Origin: a virus | IMG/VR virus record: IMGVR_UViG_3300020385_000003 | Span: 1 to 37,022 of that record | Length of the DNA stretch: 37,022 bases | Strand: one strand, 5' to 3' | Part shown: piece by piece, positions 21,120-27,330 of the stretch | Position numbering within the stretch: the first letter of the stretch is position 1 | How the letters are laid out: each line of letters begins with the position of its first letter | Made by a program: the position numbers and the translations under genes | The notes under the pieces: generated by a model | The model's input: the letters and a program-made list of their open reading frames with translations, nothing else | Told to the model about the DNA's origin: nothing | The model's database searches: none

Positions 21120-21749
21120 ATGAGCTATTTGTATTTAAACGTCAGTAAAGGGACTCTTAAAGTGAACAATAAACAATATCCAAACGAATCAGAAATCATC
21201 ATCCGTCATACACAGGCTTGGTTGTTCACCAGTAACGAAACGGTTAAATCTCTAGCAGTCGATATGCTTGCCCCGCGATTGAAAAAGTTTGCCCCTGAAA
21301 ACCCCACTGTATCTGAGTATGAAAATTGGGTAGCAAGCATTTCACGTACAGTTCACCGTTACATAAAAGGCACCCACCCGATGCCGCTTAGTTGGAAGTG
21401 GCAGTGGTTGGATTGCTTGCCTAAGAAGGTGCGTGAAGCGGCTTTGCAAGAAATCTACGCCGTGCATGGTTTCCTAGACACATTACCTCAAATAGACAAT
21501 GGGACGGCCTGTGAAGCATCACTTAACGAGGTGCTTGAAAGTGTTGCCTCAATGGTAAGCACTGCAGAGCCAGCTCATGATGGCAAGTACGATGAAAAGG
21601 ATAGCCTAGAGAGCTCAAATCAAATGATCGATAGCTTATTGGGTTTGGCTCGTAAATCTATAGACGAAGCAAGAAAGATAAACGCAGGAACGGGCGCAGT
21701 AGGTGCGCGCCATAACATCCATAACTTTTCAACGAGCGAGGCCGAGTAA
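21120..21749 (+). CDS. Possible regulatory protein, first gene of the CI-controlled operon
   Basis: A 209-residue protein. The N-terminal 110 residues (SYLYLNVSKGTLKVNNKQYP ... FTSNETVKSLAVDMLAPRLK ... SISRTVHRYIKGTHPMPLSWKWQWLDCLPKKVREAAL) are folded. The C-terminal 90 are acidic and low in complexity. I do not recognise the family. It has no strong ribosome binding site, and its ATG lies in the loop-stem of a small hairpin (AGCTCA / TGAGCT, 21111-21126), so translation may be controlled. It is divergent to cI and precedes the Q-like gene with 4 bases between stop and next ATG, hence probably part of the lytic switch. Confidence 0.55.
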   Translation: MSYLYLNVSKGTLKVNNKQYPNESEIIIRHTQAWLFTSNETVKSLAVDMLAPRLKKFAPENPTVSEYENWVASISRTVHRYIKGTHPMPLSWKWQWLDCLPKKVREAALQEIYAVHGFLDTLPQIDNGTACEASLNEVLESVASMVSTAEPAHDGKYDEKDSLESSNQMIDSLLGLARKSIDEARKINAGTGAVGARHNIHNFSTSEAE

Positions 21750-21753
21750 CGAA

Positions 21754-22350
21754 ATGATCAGCGACGAAGAGCTATTGGAAGAAACCCGCGCGCTGATCAT
21801 GGAAGCGCTCGCCACTTATCAGCCGTCGAAATCTAACGATGGTTCAGAAAGGGCGATTTTTAACGTTGGTAGCACTAAGCGTGTCACCAACGACAACGAA
21901 CGCCCAGCTGAACCATTAAGTGCAACGAGCTCTCGCCGTAAAGGAACGTCAAAACTTAATTGTTCCGAGGATGTGTTTGAGCATTTAAGAGTTGAAAAAG
22001 CCATTCAAAAGCTACCTTCGCACCTGGCTAAGTGGTTGGTCTATCGTTATGGCGAGAATCCATCATCTAGCTTGGTGCCTTCGTTGGTTAATGTCTTGGT
22101 TGATGAGCTGCCGTTAGAGAATTGCCGTAAGCCAACAAAGGAAAAAGTTCAAACCATGTTGGTTGAACGCCTTACCCGCCGTGAGTTTGTCGATTGTTTG
22201 CAGAGGAATTTGTTTGAGGCCATTGGTGTTGCAGAAAGAATTTATTACAGGCGCTACGCCTATCATAATGACAATATCACCAACCAATTTCATGCTTTAG
22301 ATAAATTGGCTTTACGGGCTTTTTACATGTTACATAACACTCAAAATTAA
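21754..22350 (+). CDS. Candidate Q-type antitermination protein (late gene activator)
   Basis: A 198-residue protein. I use ATG 21754 (MISDEELLEETRALIMEAL). An in-frame earlier start at 21703 would lie inside the preceding gene. The second half (FEHLRVEKAIQKLPSHLAKWLVYRYGE ... FVDCLQRNLFEAIGVAERIYYRRYAYHNDN) is helical and basic, with the look of lambdoid or phage-82 type Q proteins. The strongest argument is context: a promoter-like sequence (22401-22430), then a strong terminator (22485-22517), then a holin and all late genes, the lambda Q-pR'-tR'-S plan. No Ogr/Delta-type zinc-finger activator exists in the window. Confidence 0.5.
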   Translation: MISDEELLEETRALIMEALATYQPSKSNDGSERAIFNVGSTKRVTNDNERPAEPLSATSSRRKGTSKLNCSEDVFEHLRVEKAIQKLPSHLAKWLVYRYGENPSSSLVPSLVNVLVDELPLENCRKPTKEKVQTMLVERLTRREFVDCLQRNLFEAIGVAERIYYRRYAYHNDNITNQFHALDKLALRAFYMLHNTQN

Positions 22351-22374
22351 GCCTTGATTATTCCTCCAAAAATA

Positions 22375-22399
22375 AAAAAGCTCACATCTGAGTCTTTTT
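22375..22399 (+). terminator. Terminator after the Q-like gene
   Basis: AAAAAG-CTCA / TGAG-T-CTTTTT with the loop CATC and a one-base bulge, 25 bases after the stop. Confidence 0.65.
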
Positions 22400-22400
22400 G

Positions 22401-22430
22401 TTGCAAAAGGGTCAGGTTGTGGTGTAGTAT
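22401..22430 (+). promoter_or_regulatory. Candidate late promoter (pR'-like)
   Basis: TTGCAA (22401-22406), an 18-base spacer, and TAGTAT (22425-22430), between the Q-like gene terminator and the leader terminator. The fit is only moderate. The position is what suggests the role. Confidence 0.45.
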
Positions 22431-22484
22431 TTTTCCATCGTCGAAGAGTCCCTTAATTCTCACGATAGCCAACTGACGTTGACC

Positions 22485-22517
22485 AAAGCCCCTTAGCATT
22501 TGCGAGGGGCTTTTTTT
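22485..22517 (+). terminator. Strong leader terminator before the late genes (tR'-like)
   Basis: The stem AAAGCCCCT / AGGGGCTTT with an 11-base loop runs into seven T. It lies upstream of the holin with no gene between it and the candidate promoter, as expected for a site that an antiterminator must overcome. Confidence 0.85.
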
Positions 22518-22561
22518 ATGCCGTCATTTCTCAAACATTAAAACTAATCAGGTTGTGCTTT

Positions 22562-22843
22562 ATGTTTACAGATAACAAAGAGACAAACGGCTTTTTGTTG
22601 TTTGTTGCAGTCTTTATTATTGCCAGATTAGGCGTACTGTTGAAAAAATCAGAAAAGATCTCACCCAAAGTGTTTTGTGCTGAGCTGTTCATTGCCTTAG
22701 CAATGGCGTTTGGGGCGTGGCATTTGGGCTTAATGCAGGGTATGTCATACAGCCAAACGGTGGTTTACGGCATCTTTGGTGCGCTTGGTCATATTCATAT
22801 TATCAAGTTCGTTGCACAGCAAGCCTTTAAAAAGGGCGTATAA
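22562..22843 (+). CDS. Holin (LydA / phage holin 3-like)
   Basis: A 93-residue membrane protein. I prefer ATG 22562 (MFTDNKETNGFLLFVAVF) over the GTG at 22553. Three hydrophobic segments are visible: FLLFVAVFIIARLGVLL (about 11-27), FCAELFIALAMAFGAWHLGL (about 40-58) and TVVYGIFGALGHIHIIKFV (about 67-85), ending in a basic tail. This matches the plan of class I-type holins such as LydA. It would open the inner membrane for the endolysin at 8061. It heads the late unit, separated from the endolysin by the whole structural block, which is unusual for a lysis gene pair. Confidence 0.7.
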   Translation: MFTDNKETNGFLLFVAVFIIARLGVLLKKSEKISPKVFCAELFIALAMAFGAWHLGLMQGMSYSQTVVYGIFGALGHIHIIKFVAQQAFKKGV

Positions 22844-22903
22844 CCGTTGACATGCATATACGCATTTATGACAATGCTAGGGCGTTGGCAAAATCCAGCG
22901 CCG

Positions 22904-23033
22904 AGATTAGAACCCTCGTAAACAACCAGTAAGCCACAGCGTAACGCTGTGTGTCTTCGCACACCTATTCTATGGTGAGCTAGGGCGGGGCTGCTTCGGC
23001 AGGCCGTTGCTTACTGACGGTAGGTTCTAACCT
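22904..23033 (+). ncRNA. Candidate structured non-coding RNA (branched)
   Basis: The outer stem AGATTAGAACC (22904-22914) / GGTTCTAACCT (23023-23033) has one mismatch. The second closing stem CAGTAAGC (22927-22934) / GCTTACTG (23009-23016) is perfect. Inside are hairpins CACAGCG-TAA-CGCTGTG (22935-22951), CACC / GGTG (22962-22977) and CTGC-TTCG-GCAG (22991-23002), the last with a stable UUCG tetraloop. There is no tRNA T-arm or anticodon pattern. The transcript direction is assumed from the flanking late genes and the terminator at 23171. It is not a family I recognise, and it could instead be a DNA packaging site. Confidence 0.5.
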
Positions 23034-23044
23034 CGTTCTAGCTT

Positions 23045-23073
23045 GCCACCCAAGATTAGAACCCTTGGCTGGC
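23045..23073 (+). other. Hairpin carrying a second GATTAGAACCC copy
   Basis: GCCA...CCAAG / CTTGG...TGGC with GATTAGAACCC in the loop region. The same word occurs at 22905 and, reverse-complemented with one change, at 23023, so alternative pairings of the three copies are possible. Confidence 0.5.
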
Positions 23074-23170
23074 TCAAAATTGCGAATCAGTAAGGTCATA
23101 TTATGTGTAGACATAGCCAAGCCGCTAACCCCGTAGGGTGTAGCGCATCAAACAAACTTATTCAGACATA

Positions 23171-23212
23171 AAGCCTAGTGATAACCCAAGCGGTTGTTAC
23201 GGGCTTTTTTTG
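23171..23212 (+). terminator. Terminator ending the structured block
   Basis: AAGCC...GTGATAACC / GGTTGTTAC...GGCTT (two G-U type pairs) followed by seven T. Confidence 0.75.
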
Positions 23213-23228
23213 TTTTCTAAGTTTGCCA

Positions 23229-23304
23229 AAAGGGAACCTTCTATTAGGGGGTTAGGCGAATAAACCTAATCATTTTTAACGTTGGTAACTTGCTGGTTCC
23301 CTTT
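23229..23304. other. Large stem-loop closed by a perfect 10-bp stem
   Basis: AAAGGGAACC (23229-23238) and GGTTCCCTTT (23295-23304) pair perfectly. Inside is a further hairpin GGTTAGG / CCTAATC. It lies 193 bases before the next gene and about 1.2 kb before the small terminase gene. Confidence 0.6.
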
Positions 23305-23357
23305 CTCGACTGGTAATCGAGCCTACTTAAAGGCAATTATCGGTAACGCTGCATTAG

Positions 23358-23379
23358 TGTATATCACCAGTAGTATACA
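23358..23379. repeat. 22-bp palindrome, copy 4 of 5
   Basis: TGTATAT-N8-GTATACA with N8 = CACCAGTA, one base off the ideal right arm. It lies 118 bases before the gene at 23497. Confidence 0.75.
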
Positions 23380-23496
23380 TTTACACACTTAACTGTGTGC
23401 GGGTTCGTTCACCCCAATAAAGGCAAAAAATAATAATCACCACAATGCTAATTATTTGGCGTTGCGATCAGTTGCACCAGTAACGGAGCTAGGTAA

Positions 23497-23931
23497 ATGG
23501 AACATGGCGCTTTATCCCCTTCGCATCTTAAAGATGCTTGTTTTCTTGTAGGCCGCGCATTTGGTGTGCGTAACCTTGGACGTTTGTTATATGAAATCAC
23601 ATTGATTGAGTCGAACGCAGGCCAAGTAAAAAGTCAGTTTGGTGGTGTGTGCTCAATTTCGCACTGTCAGTTTGGGCTTATGCAGAAGCACCACGGATTT
23701 TATGAATACCGCAAAGAGATTCTCAAAGCGTTCGGTATGGATTTAAAGCTGATCAAATATGCTCAGCTAGCCAGTAATCCGACACTATCTCTTATTGTTG
23801 CAGGCGCTTGGGTGCTAGCGAACGTAGGAAGCGTACCGAAAAAGCGCATAGCTCGCGCTAAGCTGTACGCCAAGTGGTGGCGCAGCATTGATTATGGTGA
23901 CTACATGAAGATCACAAAAGAGCAAGACTAA
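23497..23931 (+). CDS. Lysozyme- or transglycosylase-like virion protein (tentative)
   Basis: A 144-residue protein with ribosome binding site CGGAGCTAGG. The segment LLYEITLIESNAGQVKSQFGGVCSISHCQFGLMQKHH (residues 30-66) follows the pattern E-x-x-x-x-E-S-x-x-G...G-L-x-Q seen in small transglycosylase-type phage proteins. Here the Glu in I-E-S-N would be catalytic and G-L-M-Q the second conserved block. The C-terminus is basic. There is no signal peptide, so it could be packaged with the virion to open the wall at infection, or act late. It lies upstream of the terminase genes. The fold assignment is by pattern only. Confidence 0.45.
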   Translation: MEHGALSPSHLKDACFLVGRAFGVRNLGRLLYEITLIESNAGQVKSQFGGVCSISHCQFGLMQKHHGFYEYRKEILKAFGMDLKLIKYAQLASNPTLSLIVAGAWVLANVGSVPKKRIARAKLYAKWWRSIDYGDYMKITKEQD

Positions 23932-23999
23932 CCTTAGTAACTGTCGATTTCTGACACTCCGTTAAATATGCTTGATGTTGAATACGTCAGGAGGTTTGT

Positions 24000-24380
24000 A
24001 TGGGTGTGTTGGAACAGTTGCAAACAGCGGCTGATAAAGATCGAAAGATAATGGTTGCCTATTATGGTGGAAGTAATCCTGGTGATATACGAGAGTTAAC
24101 CCCGATCAGTATTGATGAAGAGACAAGATGCTTTCAAGCGGTCTGTCATATCAGCAATGAAGTTAAAACATTTAGGGTTGATGATGCTGAAATCATAGGT
24201 CGGGCAACTAGCACCTACCATTGGGAACCTAAACCTAGTGAATTTTCCTTGATGTTTTCGGGGCTTAAATCTCGCCTAGAATTGGCAGGTTGGTTTGCTC
24301 TTGTGGGAGTTATGGGGTTAGGTATTCTCGCTGTCATTACTTTTGTACTTTGGATTGTGTATAAAATTATTTCTGCATAA
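24000..24380 (+). CDS. WYL-like domain fused to a C-terminal membrane helix
   Basis: A 126-residue protein with a textbook ribosome binding site AGGAGG. Residues 12-68 (DKDRKIMVAYYGGSNPGDIRELTPISIDEETRCFQAVCHISNEVKTFRVDDAEII) fit the WYL domain pattern: K/R-x-x-x-I-x-Y...G, then R-x-L-x-P, a strand ending F-Q-A-V-C, and T-F-R-V-D. WYL domains bind ligands (nucleic acids or nucleotides) in regulators and defence systems. There is no helix-turn-helix here. Instead, the last 30 residues form one membrane helix (LAGWFALVGVMGLGILAVITFVLWIVYKIISA). It sits alone between two 22-bp palindromes. Its function is unknown; a membrane-tied sensor is conceivable. Confidence 0.55.
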   Translation: MGVLEQLQTAADKDRKIMVAYYGGSNPGDIRELTPISIDEETRCFQAVCHISNEVKTFRVDDAEIIGRATSTYHWEPKPSEFSLMFSGLKSRLELAGWFALVGVMGLGILAVITFVLWIVYKIISA

Positions 24381-24396
24381 GTATTGAGTTTAATTG

Positions 24397-24418
24397 TGTA
24401 TATTACTGCTGATATACA
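24397..24418. repeat. 22-bp palindrome, copy 5 of 5
   Basis: TGTATAT-N8-ATATACA with N8 = TACTGCTG. It lies 16 bases after the WYL-like gene. Confidence 0.8.
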
Positions 24419-24459
24419 TTTGTAATTATCTGAAAAGTATAGGCAATTTTAAAATGCAT

Positions 24460-24490
24460 AAAGGCTGCTTCTTTTGAAGTGGCTTTTTTT
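24460..24490 (+). terminator. Terminator before the terminase genes
   Basis: A stem formed by GCTGCTTC / GAAGTGGC (two G-U pairs) with flanking A and T runs, and a run of seven T. Confidence 0.75.
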
Positions 24491-24524
24491 ATGCCTCACG
24501 TTTTACGCATAGGAGGCGCTCTCT

Positions 24525-25091
24525 ATGACCTCCAAGTACGCAATGAACAAAACGGAGGCGGCGAACTATTGGAAGAAATCACCCAACACAATCAAAAAGG
24601 TGATTGAAGAAAACGACATTAAACCGTGTGGTAAAGACGGGCGCGGGAATGATGTTTTCGAATGCAAAGACCTTGCGCCGTATTTGGTTGAGCAGAAGAA
24701 ACTAAGCAGGCGTCGAAATCGGACGCTTAGCGATAAGAAAGTTGAAGAAATCCAAGAGCTGTTAACGGCTTTTGGTTCAATGAAAGAGTTTAAAGAGTAT
24801 GAGCTGGCACTTGGTCAGCAGCAAAAGCGCGAGCTAGACCAAAGGCAGCTCGTTAAGTCGCATGAAATTATCACGGTTTGGGGTAGCACCTTTTCAATTC
24901 TTAAAAAGAAGGTTCGCCAAATTACCACCGAAGTAGAGCGTATTTGTGATACCTGGACGCCTAAGCATTCTGAGCGATTAGATAAGAAGCTCGACACCAT
25001 TTCTAACGAGATAACCAGAAAAGCGCAGGAGTTCGCCAATGAGTTACATGAGCATTGCGGAGGCGATGAGGGAAGCTCTAGCGGTCATTGA
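24525..25091 (+). CDS. Terminase small subunit (DNA-recognition)
   Basis: A 188-residue protein with ribosome binding site AGGAGG. Residues 5-55 (AMNKTEAANYWKKSPNTIKKVIEENDIKPCGKDGRGNDVFE) form a winged-helix-like DNA-binding domain as in lambda Nu1 and DUF1441-type small terminases. The remainder is a long charged helical region that mediates oligomerisation and contact to the large subunit. It recognises the packaging start (cos). Its 3' end overlaps the large subunit by 53 bases, so the two are co-translated. Confidence 0.78.
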   Translation: MTSKYAMNKTEAANYWKKSPNTIKKVIEENDIKPCGKDGRGNDVFECKDLAPYLVEQKKLSRRRNRTLSDKKVEEIQELLTAFGSMKEFKEYELALGQQQKRELDQRQLVKSHEIITVWGSTFSILKKKVRQITTEVERICDTWTPKHSERLDKKLDTISNEITRKAQEFANELHEHCGGDEGSSSGH

Positions 25092-27108
25092 TGTTGAAGA
25101 TATTCCCCCTGTAGAAGCTTGTGATAAATACCTGTTTATTGCAGATACAGGCGGCGTTGTTAAGTTTGATTCATCCATAGCCCCTTATATGAGAAAGCCC
25201 CTAGAACGCGCTTTTAGTCGTCTGTGCCGAGAGCTCATCCTTATGGGCTCGGCTCGTTCCACTAAAACCAAAACGCTGCTAGATGGTGTAGTGTTTTACC
25301 GAGTATGGCAAAACCCTTGCGACATCTTGTTGATCTTCGCAACGCAAAAAACCGCGCATGGTTATTCCGATAAAGAGCTAGGCCGTATGGTTCGAAATAC
25401 TGAACCACTGCAGAAGCTGCAGACAGGCAACCGCCATGATGATGGTATCGAGCGTAAGCGATTTAAAAATGATTCCACAGTTACCATAAACTCAGCCACA
25501 AACGATGCGCTATCCGCTCAGGGTTACGGTGTGGTTATCTTCACCGACTACGACAGGGCAGAAGATGACGGCAACGGGGCAGGTGGTAACGAGGGTGATA
25601 AGTTTGGTCGTGGTTCAAAGCGTACCTTACAAGCGGGTAGCGATGGCATCACCATAGCGGAAGCATCCCCATCACGCATCCCTATTAAAGACCAAGAGGG
25701 TTTAAGGCCGCATCAAGCACCTAGAGCAGCGGGTATCACTGCGCTTTACAACGATGGTACTTGCGAGATTTGGTATTGGCAGTGCCCCCATTGTCAAAAG
25801 TGGTTTATGGACAAGTGGGAGTGCTTGCAGTGGGAAAAAGGTAAGCCTGACACCGCAAAGGTAGTGTGTCCTTGTTGTGGTGAATCAATCAGCCCTGATG
25901 AGAAATACGACATCAACTTAGTTGGTGATTACATGTTTCCCGGTGAAGTCGATGAAAAAGGCGTTCGCCAAGTTATTGAACAACCCGATCTCTATCGTTC
26001 TTCGTTTTGGTTTGAAGGGCTATGTGCCGCTTTCAACGATTGGGGCGATATGGTCAAAGAGTACATAGTAGCCCAAGAGCACTATGAAAAGTTTGGTGAT
26101 GAGTCAAAGCTGCAGGTGTTTTTTAATACCACAGTTGGTAGGCCATACACACCAATAGCGGTTGATTCTGAATTGACAGGTGAAAACCTGCAAGAAAGAG
26201 CGATCAACTACCAACTACCGCAAGGCGTAGCCCCTGCAGATACCCGTTTCTTATTGGCAACCATCGACGTACAGGGCGGCGCAAACAGTCGCTTTGATGT
26301 TCAGGTGACGGCTTTCGCTGAGCAGTGCCAATGGCAACCTATAGACCGCTTTCAAATCCTGCTTAATGAGCAGAGAACGGAAGCAGGCGAACCTCAACGA
26401 GTTCAGCCTCATGTTTATGTTGATGATTGGCTACCTATCATCGACAAGGTGATAAACAAAGAGTACGCCATTGACGGAACCGACTTAACCATAGTCCCCC
26501 GTTTAACCTTTTGTGATTCCGGTGGTTCAGATAACGAGAACGGCGAGGGTAACACCACGTTTCACGCTTATCAGTTCTATCGAGAGCTCCAAAAGAAAGG
26601 TTTAGAGAGCCGCTTCTTATTGCTTAAGGGTAACCCGCGAGCATTCAGAGAAAAGGAGTGGGACGGATGGACAAAGATTAGTGAGCCTGATTCATCGAGT
26701 GATCACCCTATGGCGGCGCGTGGTGATATCCCTTTACTCAACATCAACTCAAACGTGGTGAAAAGCTCTGTTTACTCATCAATGATGAATGAGCAAAGCG
26801 ATAGCCCCCGTTATTTTCGTCCTCCATTTTGGGCGAAGCAGGATTGGTACAACGGCCTGCTATCGGAAGAGAAGAACGACAAAGGCCAATGGTACTGCCC
26901 GAAAGGGAAGAACAATGAGCCGTTTGACCATGCTCAGTACGCCTTTGCAGGGCTTTGGCATACACGAGCAATGGCAATTGATTGGAGTAAGCCACCTAAT
27001 TGGGCTGCTCCACTGAACATAAACGTGAACGTTTCAAGGCGAGGCGAGCACACCACCGCATCACAACCACGCAGGCGTAAGCGCGTGATATCAAGAGGTT
27101 TAACTTAA
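25039..27108 (+). CDS. Terminase large subunit, GpA family
   Basis: A 689-residue packaging motor and cos endonuclease. The ATPase domain has a Walker A-type loop GSARSTKTKT (70-79) and Walker B VVIFTDYD (165-172) followed by acidic residues. A zinc-binding insert is seen as CPHC (249-252) and CPCC (277-280). The C-terminal nuclease region has T-I-D-V-Q near residue 411 and 'FCDSGGSDNEN' near 493. This is the lambda gpA type, which cuts cos ends, so the virion DNA should have cohesive ends. Start ATG 25039 is inside the small subunit gene. The stop overlaps the next start (TAATG). Confidence 0.93.
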   Translation: MSYMSIAEAMREALAVIDVEDIPPVEACDKYLFIADTGGVVKFDSSIAPYMRKPLERAFSRLCRELILMGSARSTKTKTLLDGVVFYRVWQNPCDILLIFATQKTAHGYSDKELGRMVRNTEPLQKLQTGNRHDDGIERKRFKNDSTVTINSATNDALSAQGYGVVIFTDYDRAEDDGNGAGGNEGDKFGRGSKRTLQAGSDGITIAEASPSRIPIKDQEGLRPHQAPRAAGITALYNDGTCEIWYWQCPHCQKWFMDKWECLQWEKGKPDTAKVVCPCCGESISPDEKYDINLVGDYMFPGEVDEKGVRQVIEQPDLYRSSFWFEGLCAAFNDWGDMVKEYIVAQEHYEKFGDESKLQVFFNTTVGRPYTPIAVDSELTGENLQERAINYQLPQGVAPADTRFLLATIDVQGGANSRFDVQVTAFAEQCQWQPIDRFQILLNEQRTEAGEPQRVQPHVYVDDWLPIIDKVINKEYAIDGTDLTIVPRLTFCDSGGSDNENGEGNTTFHAYQFYRELQKKGLESRFLLLKGNPRAFREKEWDGWTKISEPDSSSDHPMAARGDIPLLNINSNVVKSSVYSSMMNEQSDSPRYFRPPFWAKQDWYNGLLSEEKNDKGQWYCPKGKNNEPFDHAQYAFAGLWHTRAMAIDWSKPPNWAAPLNINVNVSRRGEHTTASQPRRRKRVISRGLT

Positions 27109-27329
27109 TGAGCAGCATTGCAGATTTAGAGGCTCGCTTGGCTCGTTATAAAGCCACCGAACAAGAAATTTTAGAGCAAGGTCAACGCATCAAGGATGAA
27201 GATGAGCGGGATTTGCAACGCGCTAATCTCAGCACCGTTCAAGCAACCATTAAGGAGTTACAAACTCAGTTGGCTGCTTTGAGAAATCCTAAACGTGGAC
27301 GAACGCGCCAATACGCAGCAAGGGTGTGA
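27108..27329 (+). CDS. Head-tail joining protein, lambda gpW type
   Basis: A 73-residue protein (MSSIADLEARLARYKATEQEIL...). It is helical with a coil-like heptad pattern and a basic C-terminus (NPKRGRTRQYAARV). It occupies the place between large terminase and portal where lambda W lies and has nearly the same length (68 in lambda). gpW plugs the portal after packaging. The assignment relies on order, length and helical character. Confidence 0.75.
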   Translation: MSSIADLEARLARYKATEQEILEQGQRIKDEDERDLQRANLSTVQATIKELQTQLAALRNPKRGRTRQYAARV

Positions 27330-27330
27330 T

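Larger units (their letters stand above)
22844..23496. other. 653-base non-coding block with strong RNA-like structure
   Basis: No gene is supported here. From left to right it holds a branched structure (22904-23033), hairpin 23045-23073, hairpin around 23123-23144 (CGCTA...CCC / GGG...TAGCG), a terminator (23171-23212), a second large stem-loop (23229-23304), a hairpin CTCGA / TCGAG (about 23306-23322) and a 22-bp palindrome (23358-23379). Confidence 0.7.

Noticed and set aside
22904-23033. Branched structure as a tRNA or tmRNA
   Set aside because: There is no T-arm sequence, anticodon arm or CCA end, and the hairpin sizes do not fit a cloverleaf.
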